NCBI RefSeq assembly: GCF_038630985.1
Contig: NZ_CP152049.1
Location: forward strand, 190,001-254,000
Direction of reading: 5' to 3'
Source: Paenibacillus sp. FSL H8-0548
GTDB lineage: Bacteria > Bacillota > Bacilli > Paenibacillales > Paenibacillaceae
DNA length: 64,000 nucleotides
The notes beneath the pieces are model-generated. The model was not told the DNA's origin and did not search any database. It was given only the letters and a program-made list of their open reading frames with translations. Position 1 is the stretch's first letter. Each line of letters starts with the position of its first letter. A program made the translations under genes and the position numbers. Shown piece after piece: positions 1 to 10,769 of this stretch.

Positions 1-2363
<2,363 letters not shown>

Positions 2364-2516
2364 AAACACGTTTACTGTGACCCATACATCCAGTAGACAG
2401 CAGCAGAACAGGTTTTCAGCAAACCTAACTTTCGTATCCAGTTTTCAGGGCGTAATGTTCTGACTTTGCTAGCGTCCCCGAACGCTGCAAACGACAACTA
2501 TTCGGGGGACAAGCGT
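2364..2516 (+). other. 23S-tRNA spacer without 5S rRNA
   Basis: These 153 bases lie between the 23S 3' end and the first tRNA. The conserved 5S core (CCCATCCCGAACACG-like) is not present, and the spacer could hold a ~117-nt gene only with no flanks. I see no other recognisable gene. The 5S of this operon must be elsewhere or absent. Confidence 0.7.
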
Positions 2517-2593
2517 GGCGGTGTAGCTCAGCTGGCTAGAGCGTACGGTTCATACCCGTGAGGTCGGGGGTTCGATCCCCTTCGCCGCTACCA
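2517..2593 (+). tRNA. tRNA-Met (CAT), elongator type
   Basis: 77-nt cloverleaf with encoded CCA. The anticodon stem TACGG/CCGTG encloses TTCATAC, so the anticodon is CAT. The T-loop is TTCGATC. The acceptor begins with a G1-U72 wobble pair, and overall it resembles the Bacillus elongator tRNA-Met rather than the initiator. First of six tRNAs co-oriented with the 23S gene and probably co-transcribed with it. Confidence 0.95.
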
Positions 2594-2616
2594 TTACCTT
2601 TTTTAGTGAAATATCT

Positions 2617-2692
2617 GGAGGATTAGCTCAGCTGGGAGAGCATCTGCCTTACAAGCAGAGGGTCGGCGGTTCGATCCCGTCATCCTCCACCA
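2617..2692 (+). tRNA. tRNA-Val (TAC)
   Basis: 76-nt cloverleaf with encoded CCA. The anticodon stem CTGCC/GGCAG-type arm encloses a loop with TAC. Acceptor GGAGGAT pairs with ATCCTCC. It lies 23 bases after tRNA-Met in the same cluster. Confidence 0.95.
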
Positions 2693-2727
2693 TTATTTAC
2701 TTATTCGGTATTTAACCGAATCCACTT

Positions 2728-2804
2728 GGAGCTGTGGTGTAGTGGCCCAACATGCCTGCCTGTCACGCAGGAGACCGCGGGTTCGAATCCCGTCAGCTCC
2801 GCCA
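2728..2804 (+). tRNA. tRNA-Asp (GTC)
   Basis: 77-nt cloverleaf with encoded CCA. The anticodon loop between CCTGC and GCAGG reads CTGTCAC, giving anticodon GTC. Acceptor GGAGCTG pairs with CAGCTCC, discriminator G, as expected for tRNA-Asp. Confidence 0.95.
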
Positions 2805-2820
2805 TTTTTCTTTAAAGTAA

Positions 2821-2896
<76 letters not shown>

Positions 2897-2934
2897 CTTT
2901 ATTTTTCGTTGCGACGGAAAATAAGTAATAGTAT

Positions 2935-3019
2935 GGAGGATTAGTGAAGTGGCTAAACACGGCAGACTGTAAATCTGCTCTCTCTGAGTTCGGTGGTTCG
3001 AATCCATCATCCTCCACCA
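2935..3019 (+). tRNA. tRNA-Tyr (GTA)
   Basis: 85-nt class II tRNA with a long variable arm after the anticodon stem and encoded CCA. The anticodon loop CTGTAAA between GCAGA and TCTGC gives GTA, and the length agrees with tRNA-Tyr. Confidence 0.95.
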
Positions 3020-3037
3020 TTTCCTTTTTTACATCAA

Positions 3038-3113
3038 GAGCCATTAGCTCAGTTGGTAGAGCACCTGACTTTTAATCAGGGTGTCGTAGGTTCGAATCCT
3101 ACATGGCTCACCA
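3038..3113 (+). tRNA. tRNA-Lys (TTT)
   Basis: 76-nt cloverleaf with encoded CCA. The anticodon loop CTTTTAA between CCTGA and TCAGG gives TTT. Last tRNA of the cluster; a strong hairpin terminator follows about 75 bases downstream. Confidence 0.95.
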
Positions 3114-3186
3114 TTTTTTGAATATAATATGTAATTGTAGCTGATGATCTAGTGATCTTCGGTTTTTTTGATTTTATAGGCTTCAA

Positions 3187-3237
3187 AAAAGGAGCGATCT
3201 CCATAAGGCATTATGCCTTATGGAGATCGCTCCTTTT
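3187..3237 (+). terminator. Terminator of the rRNA/tRNA operon
   Basis: A perfect 24-bp stem (3187-3210 with 3214-3237) with a TTA loop, starting with A-run and ending with T-run. It works on both strands in principle and is placed to end the 23S-tRNA transcript. Confidence 0.85.
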
Positions 3238-3242
3238 CTTTA

Positions 3243-3341
3243 AAATATAGGAAAGCATATCATTTCTCCATACTAACTCTATATTTCTGGGAATGAAACG
3301 CGCTGGGGCCGCCAAAGGACGGCGACAGCCGTTTCACCTTG
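3243..3341 (+). repeat. 98-bp double-hairpin dispersed repeat, copy 1
   Basis: Two adjacent imperfect hairpins: the first opens with AAATATAGG and closes with CTATATTT, the second opens with GAATGAAACG and closes with GCCGTTTCA, with inner GCC/GGC pairing. The same unit recurs at 4024-4121 and 37849-37946, with a half unit at about 37797-37848, all in the same orientation. Copies 1 and 2 bracket the gene at 3349-3900. Function unknown. Confidence 0.8.
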
Positions 3342-3348
3342 TTTAAAA

Positions 3349-3900
3349 TTATTTTGCTCGGAGTGAAAGCTCGCTTATAAGCTCGTTAACTGTTTCTGAT
3401 AGTCGGAATGTGAGGTCCTCGCTTAATTCAAATACGGGCGCTTCGTTCGGCTCCTGTGTACGATTAATTTGAGAATCTACAGCATAAACGCCGCTAACGA
3501 ATAGTTTAGCACCCATGGATGCCAGTACCGGTTTAAGGGAATAATCGATGGATAACAAATGGGCAATTGTACCGCCAATAAATAGAGGAGCAATAATTTT
3601 GCCATCAAGCCCTTTTTGCGGAAGCAAATCCAAAAATGTTTTCAATACGCCTGTAAAGGAGGCTTTGTAGACAGGGCTAGCAATAATGACTGCATCCGCT
3701 TCTTCGACTAACTTATTAGCTTCTACAATTGCTGGACTGCCAAATTGTGCATGAATGAGATCTTCCGCTGGTAAAGCGACGACGGTAATGACATTGACGG
3801 AATGAGCCTTCTCTATTAATTGCTGCTCTACATATTGTGTAATTCCATTTAGGCGTGATGAAGCGTTCGGACTACCTGAGATGATAACGATTTTGGTCAT
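3349..3900 (-). CDS. ssuE: NADPH-dependent FMN reductase (SsuE-like)
   Basis: A 183-aa flavodoxin-fold reductase. The family makes reduced FMN with NADPH for two-component monooxygenases such as alkanesulfonate monooxygenase. The N-terminal phosphate-binding loop reads SGSPN (residues 8-12), and the SPVYKASFTG segment near residue 76 is typical of the SsuE/NADPH-FMN reductase family. A reading frame is open from a GTG nine bases upstream, but the SD GAGGAG sits eight bases before the ATG at 3900, so that start is preferred. It stands alone: no ssuABCD genes are beside it. It is bracketed by directly repeated 98-bp elements, so it may be a recently inserted or mobile single-gene cassette. The exact partner is unknown. 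Confidence 0.85.
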   Translation of the reverse strand: MTKIVIISGSPNASSRLNGITQYVEQQLIEKAHSVNVITVVALPAEDLIHAQFGSPAIVEANKLVEEADAVIIASPVYKASFTGVLKTFLDLLPQKGLDGKIIAPLFIGGTIAHLLSIDYSLKPVLASMGAKLFVSGVYAVDSQINRTQEPNEAPVFELSEDLTFRLSETVNELISELSLRAK

Positions 3901-4023
3901 GTGCAGCACTCCTCTTTCACATTTAAATAGTAGTTTAAATATACATTATTCCGATAAATAAACTTTGATTAAATCCTACCATAAATAGGGCATTTTGGTC
4001 AAACGGGTTTTGATCGTTTCTTG

Positions 4024-4121
4024 AAATATAGGAAAGTATGACATTTCTTCATACTTTCCTATATTTCTGGGAATGAAAGGCGCTGGTGCCACCAAAGGAC
4101 GGCGATAGCCGTTTCACCTTG
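4024..4121 (+). repeat. 98-bp double-hairpin dispersed repeat, copy 2
   Basis: Same unit and orientation as the copy at 3243-3341. The first hairpin is more regular here (AATATAGGAAAGTAT pairs with ATACTTTCCTATATT), and the second closes with GCCGTTTCA. It lies just upstream of tagO and ends 64 bases before its start codon. Confidence 0.8.
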
Positions 4122-4185
4122 TATTTTATCGATTTAAGGGAACAATGTATACATACAGAAAAATATACAAAAAGGGGTAGCTGCA

Positions 4186-5133
4186 ATGGTATACGGTTTA
4201 GCAGCATTAATCAGCTTTGCGATTGTATTTGCAAGTGTGCCACCGCTTCGGATGCTTGCTTTGCACCTTGGTTTTGTAGATCGTCCCAATCATAGAAAAA
4301 TTCATAATGAGCCGATACCTCTAATGGGAGGAGCGGCTATTTTTGTTGGCTGTGTCATTACGATGTTTATTTTTATCGGGTTCACACCTTTGACTTGGAC
4401 GATAGTGACGGGAGGGACGGTACTCGTCATTATCGGGCTAATAGATGACGGCACAAAGGCGAAGGGAAAGGATTTTCCTGTGTGGCCTCGCCTCATTCTT
4501 TATATCGCGACTGCTTCTATACCGAGTATGTTTCATATTAGTATCGCAGGAATAACAAATCCGGTTACAAATCAGTTTATTTGGTTTCCAGACTGGTTCT
4601 CGTGGCTTACGACGATGCTATGGGTGTTTGGGTTAATTAATATGATCAATTTTATAGACGGGGTGGATGGGCTCGCATCAGGAGTTTGTACGCTTTCCGC
4701 GCTTACGCTATTAACTTTAGCGCTGATTAAAGGACAATCCAGCACAGCCATTCTTGCGGTTATTGTAGCAGGTGTTTCTTTTGGATTCCTGGTACATAAT
4801 TTTTATCCGGCGCGAATTTTTATGGGAGATGCTGGTGCGACCTTTTTAGGCTTTACGCTGGCCGTTATTGCAGTAGCTGGAACATCCAAAAGAGCTACGT
4901 TTATTTCACTGCTTGTTCCGCTGCTTGCACTTGGGCTGCCTATATTCGATACAGCTTATGTGATGCTGCGCAGATTAATCAGCGGGAAGAGCCTGCACCG
5001 AGCAGACAAGCTGCACACACATCATATATTGATGAAATGGGGTTTGAGTCAAGTACAAACGGTATCGTTTCTATACCTCATTGCCGCTTTGTTTGCGCTG
5101 CTGTCGATCATTCTTTTACTAGTGATAAGCTGA
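4186..5133 (+). CDS. tagO: Undecaprenyl-phosphate GlcNAc-1-phosphate transferase
   Basis: A 315-aa polytopic membrane enzyme of the MraY/WecA/TagO family. It transfers a sugar-1-phosphate (normally GlcNAc) to undecaprenyl phosphate on the inner membrane face, the first step of wall teichoic acid or related cell-wall polymers. Family motifs are visible: the Asp-rich NFIDGVDGLASG near residues 155-166, MGDAGATFLG near 212-221, and the His motif LHTHHIL near 277-283. Most of the rest is hydrophobic helices. The start ATG at 4186 has a GGGG-type SD ten bases upstream. Monocistronic in appearance. A WecA role in another polysaccharide pathway cannot be excluded. Confidence 0.9.
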   Translation: MVYGLAALISFAIVFASVPPLRMLALHLGFVDRPNHRKIHNEPIPLMGGAAIFVGCVITMFIFIGFTPLTWTIVTGGTVLVIIGLIDDGTKAKGKDFPVWPRLILYIATASIPSMFHISIAGITNPVTNQFIWFPDWFSWLTTMLWVFGLINMINFIDGVDGLASGVCTLSALTLLTLALIKGQSSTAILAVIVAGVSFGFLVHNFYPARIFMGDAGATFLGFTLAVIAVAGTSKRATFISLLVPLLALGLPIFDTAYVMLRRLISGKSLHRADKLHTHHILMKWGLSQVQTVSFLYLIAALFALLSIILLLVIS

Positions 5134-5149
5134 ATTCGATGGTCGCATG

Positions 5150-5158
5150 TGGTACAAT
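5150..5158 (+). promoter_or_regulatory. Candidate extended -10 promoter
   Basis: TGTGGTACAAT gives a TG-type extended -10 (TACAAT at 5153-5158) in the gap between tagO and the next gene. No convincing -35 is seen. It would serve the regulator gene starting at 5249. Confidence 0.35.
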
Positions 5159-5248
5159 GACGAGAAAAAGCGTTATTCATCTTAGAAGTGGAAATAAGCT
5201 TTTTAACTTATTCAACCGCTGACGCTTGAGGAGATTGGAGATAGAGAA

Positions 5249-6388
5249 ATGAGCAAGACAGACTGGTTGAAGCCACTGCAGCACATTTTGAATTGTCCGG
5301 TACATGCTGTTTCGAAATCAATAGCGGAGTGGAGTGAGTTAGTCAGCACTGCCGAAAAGGTATGGCTAGGCGAACATACAACAGCGTCTCCTATGGAAGG
5401 CCAAAGGGTAGAAAAAGAAGGAAATACATGGATTATTATTTCATTCAATGAATATGAAGTAGACGTATTGGAAATTGAAAGCAAATCGCTTAATGAGACT
5501 GAAAAAGAATTGATAAGCTGGACGCTGCAGCTTCATGCTGGCGCTAAGGAAAACAAATTATCGACGCTCTCCGAAACAGAGAGACATGCCCTAAAGCTTG
5601 GGGAGTGGATTCAGAAGCAGTTGGAGTCCGATGAGCCTGTCTATTCCTTACCGGATCATTTGACGGCGGGCAGCCGTTTGTTCAATGAAATGATTCCATT
5701 CCTGCTTGTCACCGAGCAGCATGGCACTAAGCAAGCGACATACTCAGAGCTTGAGAAGCTTCTCCGCTCATTTATGTCGGATGATGTGCTGCTTATTCCG
5801 CTGAAGACTCAGGAATGGTTGATTTGGGGATCGATATCGTTGTTGAAGGATGAGGATTCGGATGCATTCGAGGAACTTGAGGAAGAGACGCTTGAGGAAA
5901 GCTTAGCTTCTATAGGCTTCGGATTGCATGAGATGTTAGCCAGTGAATGGATTGGAGAATGCCATCTAGCGGTTGCTCATCCAACAACACCGGCTAAAGG
6001 AATGCTTGAAACGACGATGCTGCTGCGTGAAACGGTTAATTTAGGCCGTAAGTTTCATATCGGAACCAATATCCATTTACCGTGGATGCTGCAGCTGGAG
6101 CGATTATTAAATGCCATTCCAGAGGTGCAGCGATCCAAATACCTCGAGCAGTCGCTTAAACGAGCGGATTTGTTCGTGGAATCGGAAATGCTCAGCACAT
6201 TAGAAACCTTCTTTACGCTGGATTGCAATGTTAGCGAGACGGCAAAGAAATTATACATTCATCGTAATACGCTGTTATATCGATTAGACAAGCTTAAACA
6301 AGAGACTGGATTGGATGTTCGTCAGTTTAGAGATGCAGTACTGGTCAAAATCATATTACTATTGTACAAAGTGACGAAAAGAAATTAG
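5249..6388 (+). CDS. PucR/CdaR-type helix-turn-helix regulator
   Basis: A 379-aa protein with an acidic, poorly conserved N-terminal sensor part and a C-terminal PucR-type HTH (about residues 320-372, with NVSETAKKLYIHRNTLLYRL). This HTH is shared by regulators of purine catabolism, sugar-diacid use and similar pathways. The start ATG at 5249 follows a GGAG stretch. The next gene, 90 bases downstream, encodes a sugar-ABC ATPase with its own strong SD, so a shared role in carbohydrate uptake is possible but is inference. The ligand and target are unknown. Confidence 0.75.
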   Translation: MSKTDWLKPLQHILNCPVHAVSKSIAEWSELVSTAEKVWLGEHTTASPMEGQRVEKEGNTWIIISFNEYEVDVLEIESKSLNETEKELISWTLQLHAGAKENKLSTLSETERHALKLGEWIQKQLESDEPVYSLPDHLTAGSRLFNEMIPFLLVTEQHGTKQATYSELEKLLRSFMSDDVLLIPLKTQEWLIWGSISLLKDEDSDAFEELEEETLEESLASIGFGLHEMLASEWIGECHLAVAHPTTPAKGMLETTMLLRETVNLGRKFHIGTNIHLPWMLQLERLLNAIPEVQRSKYLEQSLKRADLFVESEMLSTLETFFTLDCNVSETAKKLYIHRNTLLYRLDKLKQETGLDVRQFRDAVLVKIILLLYKVTKRN

Positions 6389-6477
6389 TTTTTTTGTAAA
6401 GTTTGTGCATAGTCACAAGCTTCTGTGTGGGATAAGATATAGGCATAACGAAATTTCTTTCTAGGGGGAAAATTATC

Positions 6478-7599
6478 ATGGCAGGCGTACGTTTAGAAGG
6501 CATTTACAAAAAATACCCGGGTACTGACAAAGCATCGGTTACTGACGTTAACTTAGATATTAAAGACAAAGAGTTTCTCGTATTGGTCGGACCATCTGGT
6601 TGCGGTAAATCGACAACTCTTCGTATGATTGCAGGCCTTGAAGAAATTTCCGAAGGCAAATTGTTCATCGGCGATCGCCTTGTGAACGACGTTGCTCCTA
6701 AAGACCGTGATATCGCGATGGTATTCCAATCGTACGCTTTGTACCCACATATGAACGTTTATCAAAACATGGCTTTCGGCCTTAAACTTCGTAAATTCAA
6801 AAAAGCAGACATCGACAAACGTGTTCGTGAAGCTGCTAAAATTCTAGATATCGAGCATTTGCTTGACCGTAAACCAAAAGCACTTTCCGGTGGTCAACGT
6901 CAACGTGTCGCTCTAGGACGCGCAATCGTTCGTGAGCCGCAAGTATTCTTGATGGATGAGCCGCTTTCCAACTTGGACGCGAAACTTCGTGGACAAATGC
7001 GTGCTGAAATCAGCAAGCTTACAAAACGTCTTGAAACAACTACGATCTACGTAACGCATGACCAAATCGAAGCAATGACAATGGGCGATCGTATCGTTGT
7101 AATGAAGGATGGCTTCATTCAACAAACAGCTTCTCCTGAAGAGCTGTACAACCACCCAGTAAACATCTTCGTAGCTGGCTTTATCGGGGCTCCTTCGATG
7201 AACTTTATCAGTGGTATGCTTACAGAGCAAGGCGGCGCGCTTCGCTTCAAAGCAAGCGGCGTTGACGTAGTAGTTCCTGAAGGCAAATCAGCAGCACTTC
7301 GCTCGAAAGGTTACATCGGCAAAGAAGTAATTCTTGGAATTCGTCCAGAGGATCTTCACGAAGAGCCAGTATTCTTGGAAGCATCACCACAAACAATCGT
7401 AAATGCGAATGTTGAGGTTGCTGAAAACCTTGGTCACGAAATGTACTTGTACCTGAACGGTATCGGTAATGACACAGTTATCGCTCGTGTTGATGGCCGC
7501 TCTGGTTTACGCGATGGCACAAGCGTTAAGCTTGCGCTTGACATGAACAAAGTTCATTTGTTCGACAAAACAACAGAACTTAACATTTTCGAAGCTTAA
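6478..7599 (+). CDS. msmX: Multi-sugar ABC transporter ATPase (MsmX/UgpC type)
   Basis: A 373-aa nucleotide-binding subunit of the CUT1 sugar ABC family. In Bacillus a single MsmX ATPase energises several oligosaccharide importers. It has Walker A GPSGCGKST (about 37-45), the ABC signature LSGGQRQRVALGRA (about 136-149), Walker B VFLMDEP (about 155-161) with the D-loop SNLDA, the switch His in YVTHDQ, and a C-terminal TOBE/regulatory domain from about 240. No permease or binding-protein genes are adjacent, which fits a shared ATPase. SD AGGGGG precedes ATG 6478, and a strong terminator follows. Codon use is biased toward common codons, suggesting high expression. Confidence 0.92.
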   Translation: MAGVRLEGIYKKYPGTDKASVTDVNLDIKDKEFLVLVGPSGCGKSTTLRMIAGLEEISEGKLFIGDRLVNDVAPKDRDIAMVFQSYALYPHMNVYQNMAFGLKLRKFKKADIDKRVREAAKILDIEHLLDRKPKALSGGQRQRVALGRAIVREPQVFLMDEPLSNLDAKLRGQMRAEISKLTKRLETTTIYVTHDQIEAMTMGDRIVVMKDGFIQQTASPEELYNHPVNIFVAGFIGAPSMNFISGMLTEQGGALRFKASGVDVVVPEGKSAALRSKGYIGKEVILGIRPEDLHEEPVFLEASPQTIVNANVEVAENLGHEMYLYLNGIGNDTVIARVDGRSGLRDGTSVKLALDMNKVHLFDKTTELNIFEA

Positions 7600-7615
7600 T
7601 AAATAGTATGAAAGA

Positions 7616-7650
7616 AGAACGGTCGAGCTATTCGACCGTTCTTTTTTTTG
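7616..7650 (+). terminator. Rho-independent terminator after msmX
   Basis: An 11-bp perfect stem (AGAACGGTCGA with TCGACCGTTCT) around a 5-nt loop, followed by a run of eight T. Confidence 0.9.
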
Positions 7651-7710
7651 TGCAGAATAGTATATTTGTTTTGCTAAGAGCAGTTTGCTTATTCTCAAAA
7701 TAAAAAAAGA

Positions 7711-7737
7711 AAACCGTTTGTTGCCTTCAGCGGTCTA
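7711..7737 (+). promoter_or_regulatory. Possible ECF-sigma autoregulated promoter
   Basis: AAACC (7711-7715) and CGGTCTA (7731-7737), 15 bases apart, resemble the -35 (AAC core) and -10 (CGTC-like) elements of ECF promoters, and they lie 60 bases before an ECF sigma gene. ECF sigma genes usually drive their own operon, so the placement is sensible, but the motif match is modest. Confidence 0.35.
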
Positions 7738-7798
7738 ATACAAAACGAAGATAGAAGGAGAGCGGAATGGGCTGCAGGTTGTCTAGAGGAGGATGGGT

Positions 7799-8380
7799 AT
7801 GAATAGAGATGACTTGGCTTCTAGGGCTATACGTGATGATGAAGCAGCACTGCTGGAGCGGATAGAACTGGATAAGCATCAAATGTACGGTATTGCCTAT
7901 TCCTATATGCGGAACGAGCCAGATGCTTTAGAGGCGATACAAGAGACCGTTTGTCGCATATGGATAAAACGCCATACCTTGAAGGAACCGCGATTTTTTA
8001 CAACATGGACGATTAGAATCTTAATTCGGGTATGCATGGACACTAAGAAGAAGCAGTTAAGGGAGCGTCCAACAGAGGATACTTCACAGCAGTTCGACGT
8101 AACTGAGGGGATAGAAGCAGCACTGCGGCTGGATATGGCGGCACAGGTAAAGCTGCTTCCACCGAAATATCGAATGGTGATCACACTCAAATATTATCGA
8201 GATATGACGATTACAGAAATTGCTGAGCTGCTGGAGAAACCTGATGGCACGATTCGAACCTGGCTAAATAAAGCTTTGAAAATGTTAAGGTTTCATATGG
8301 CAGAAGAAGAGGGGGAGAGATCGTATGAACGAGCAAACGAGCGAGGCAATGGGTCAAGTCAATCGAGCGCTTCTGACTGA
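7799..8380 (+). CDS. ECF-type RNA polymerase sigma factor
   Basis: A 193-aa sigma-70 family protein with region 2 in the first ~90 residues (MYGIAYSYMRNEPDALEAIQETV) and region 4 near 125-180 (LPPKYRMVITLKYYRDMTITEIAELL, then a recognition helix with TIRTWLNKA). The layout resembles SigV/SigW-type ECF factors of Bacillus. An ATG at 7793 abuts the SD directly, so the ATG at 7799, six bases after AGAGGAGG, is the likely start. It overlaps the next gene by 56 bases, which suggests translational coupling to an anti-sigma factor. It probably responds to an envelope signal; the signal is not known. Confidence 0.85.
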   Translation: MNRDDLASRAIRDDEAALLERIELDKHQMYGIAYSYMRNEPDALEAIQETVCRIWIKRHTLKEPRFFTTWTIRILIRVCMDTKKKQLRERPTEDTSQQFDVTEGIEAALRLDMAAQVKLLPPKYRMVITLKYYRDMTITEIAELLEKPDGTIRTWLNKALKMLRFHMAEEEGERSYERANERGNGSSQSSASD

Positions 8381-9689
8381 TGCTGAGCGAGTATATCTTG
8401 AGCTTGAGAGACTGCCTGATGCTGCACTGGATTCTGCTATGCTCGGAGGACTTGAGCAAGGGCGAAAACGATCGATACGGGCAGTCAGAAAAAGGTGGAG
8501 CTTGTCGTTGATTGCTGGTGCATTATGCATGATGTTATTGCTTACTGCGTTCGTGCGAGTATCTCCTGCTTTTGCAGCGATGGTGAGAGATATCCCAGGC
8601 TTAAGCGGCTTTGTTGAATTAATCAAAGGGGATAACTCGCTCCTATCGGCCATTGAGAATGAGTTTATACAGCCTCTTAATCTTTCGCTGGAGAAGGATA
8701 ACTATAAATTTACTGTAGAAGGCATTATAGCCGATGAACAGCGTTTAGTCATATTGTATACGGCAGAGGGGCCTGATATTAATAGTAATACACAGTCTAT
8801 CGAATATAAAATAAGGAATGGCGATGGAGGTGAAGTTGAATCAGTTATTATATCATCTCATTATCGCGGCAGTGATTCAGATGATGGAAAGGTGCCCGTC
8901 CATGATTATCTTGATATTCTGATGGCTGATGGTGTTCCAATGCCGGAAAGCATTCAATTCAGCTTATTGCTTGGAGACCAGTGGCTGCGAATCGATTTTC
9001 CGATTGATCATGAGCAGTTTAAGGATACGAAGGAGAGCATTGTGCTTGAAAAAGCTTTTGAGGTTGAAGGACAGCACTTTACGGTTAAAGAGGCGATCAT
9101 AACCCCTTTGCAAGTAACGCTGACGTTTGAGGCCGATCCGAATAATAAAAAGCGGGCAAATCATATCATAAATATGGTGCTTGTGGATGAGAAGGGCAGA
9201 ACGTATGAGACGCATACAGGCTTTGGCATTTTTAATCCGTCTTTAACGAGACATTTTAAGAGCGGCTATTTCGTTAAACCAAAAAAACTGACTTTAGTTG
9301 CAGATGGACTACATTTATCTGAAAAAAATCAAAGCATTACGGTTGATACGGATAAAATGGTCACTATATCGTCGCCACAGAACAAGCTTCAGCTCGTGAA
9401 CAAACAGCAAAACTCCGAGGGCGATGTGTTGGAATTTGAGCTTACGGGATTAGATGAAATGGATATGCAGCTAGGTTATATGCTCTTTGAGCATAAAGGG
9501 GTATTCAAGGATGCAGGAGGCAAATCTTATCGGTTCATGGATCATTATGGCGTTCGCTGGAATGCAGGTGACAATAAAGCGATCTATAGTTACAAGATTC
9601 CTAAGGCGGATTATGAGCAGCCGCTTACTTTCGACATCGAGCAGTATCCTGGGTATGTAATGGAGCCGATTAGCATTTCTATAAAATGA
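8325..9689 (+). CDS. Membrane anti-sigma factor, DUF4179 type
   Basis: A 454-aa protein with a ~55-residue cytoplasmic N-terminus, a single membrane helix around residues 58-80 (SLIAGALCMMLLLTAFV) and a large extracytoplasmic region rich in beta-strand-like sequence. This is the architecture of DUF4179 proteins encoded next to ECF sigma genes, where they act as membrane-bound anti-sigma factors. The gene starts inside the sigma gene with its own GGGGG-type SD. A terminator follows. The inferred role is to hold the upstream sigma factor inactive until an envelope signal is sensed. Confidence 0.75.
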   Translation: MNEQTSEAMGQVNRALLTDAERVYLELERLPDAALDSAMLGGLEQGRKRSIRAVRKRWSLSLIAGALCMMLLLTAFVRVSPAFAAMVRDIPGLSGFVELIKGDNSLLSAIENEFIQPLNLSLEKDNYKFTVEGIIADEQRLVILYTAEGPDINSNTQSIEYKIRNGDGGEVESVIISSHYRGSDSDDGKVPVHDYLDILMADGVPMPESIQFSLLLGDQWLRIDFPIDHEQFKDTKESIVLEKAFEVEGQHFTVKEAIITPLQVTLTFEADPNNKKRANHIINMVLVDEKGRTYETHTGFGIFNPSLTRHFKSGYFVKPKKLTLVADGLHLSEKNQSITVDTDKMVTISSPQNKLQLVNKQQNSEGDVLEFELTGLDEMDMQLGYMLFEHKGVFKDAGGKSYRFMDHYGVRWNAGDNKAIYSYKIPKADYEQPLTFDIEQYPGYVMEPISISIK

Positions 9690-9695
9690 TTATCT

Positions 9696-9739
9696 AGGCG
9701 CTGGGCAGCGGAGGAAACGTTGCGTTCAGCGCCTTTTTC
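9696..9739 (+). terminator. Terminator after sigma/anti-sigma operon
   Basis: Stem AGGCGCTG (9696-9703) with CAGCGCCTT (9727-9735), followed by TTTTCC. It separates the sigma operon from hprK. Confidence 0.7.
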
Positions 9740-9809
9740 CTTTACGATGAAGACATTGGAAAAAAACATACATACACACAAGCCGTTGTCATATGAGGGA
9801 GGCCCTACG

Positions 9810-10748
9810 ATGCCGAAGAAAGTGAAAGTATCTGAGCTCGTCAAAAAGTTTCAGCTCGAAATTATAGCTGGTGAGGACGGAATGAAACGCAGCATTACGG
9901 TTGATGATTTGTATCGGCCAGGCTTGGAAATGGCAGGATATTTTCATTACCACCCAAGTGAGCGTGTACAGCTGCTCGGCCGTACAGAAATATCGTTTTT
10001 GAATATGCTTGACAGTGAGGAACGCAAGGATCGCATGGTGCGCCTATGTAATGAAGACACGCCTTGTATTATTTTGACCAGAGGGCTGGAAGCGCCTCAT
10101 GAGCTTATTGAACAATGTAATGAGATGCAAATACCATTGCTGCGCAGCAATGTGGCAACGACTATTTTGTCCAGCAGAATTACTGACTTTCTAGAGAGAA
10201 AGTTGGCACCGACGGCAACCATTCATGGCGTTCTTGTTGATGTCTACGGTGTAGGCATGCTTATTACAGGAGGAAGCGGCATTGGTAAGAGCGAGACGGC
10301 TCTAGAGCTCGTTAAACGCGGACATCGGCTAGTGGCCGATGATGCGGTTGAGCTAATGCAAACCTCTGATGCACAGCTGCATGGCAGCGCACCAGAGCTG
10401 ATCAGACATCTGCTTGAAATTAGAGGTCTAGGCATAATTAATGTCATGACGCTGTTTGGAGCAGGCGCGGTGCGTACGCAGAAGCGTATTGGTCTTGTGA
10501 TTAAGCTTGAGAATTGGCAGCAGGACAAACAGTACGATCGGCTCGGGCTGGATGAAGAAACGACTCGCATTATCGACACGGATGTGCCGCTCGTAACTGT
10601 ACCTGTACGTCCAGGGCGAAATTTAGCTGTTATTATTGAGGTAGCAGCCATGAATTTCAGGCTGAAACGAATGGGCTACAATGCAGCATTGCAATTTACG
10701 AATAAGCTGACGGAAACAATTGCCGACGATATGGATGAATACGATTGA
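9810..10748 (+). CDS. hprK: HPr kinase/phosphorylase
   Basis: A 312-aa bifunctional enzyme that phosphorylates Ser46 of HPr (and of Crh-type proteins) with ATP or PPi and reverses the reaction. It is the sensor of carbon catabolite repression in Firmicutes. It has Walker A GGSGIGKS near residues 154-161 and the HprK signature around 205-225 ([13 protein letters not shown]). The frame is open 90 bases further upstream, but GAGGGAGG sits before ATG 9810 and the length then matches the family. First gene of hprK-lgt-ppaX-acyltransferase, the B. subtilis order. Its likely substrate, an HPr-like protein with Ser46, is encoded at 28346. Confidence 0.96.
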   Translation: MPKKVKVSELVKKFQLEIIAGEDGMKRSITVDDLYRPGLEMAGYFHYHPSERVQLLGRTEISFLNMLDSEERKDRMVRLCNEDTPCIILTRGLEAPHELIEQCNEMQIPLLRSNVATTILSSRITDFLERKLAPTATIHGVLVDVYGVGMLITGGSGIGKSETALELVKRGHRLVADDAVELMQTSDAQLHGSAPELIRHLLEIRGLGIINVMTLFGAGAVRTQKRIGLVIKLENWQQDKQYDRLGLDEETTRIIDTDVPLVTVPVRPGRNLAVIIEVAAMNFRLKRMGYNAALQFTNKLTETIADDMDEYD

Positions 10749-10769
10749 GCCTAAAGGGGATATAAAATA

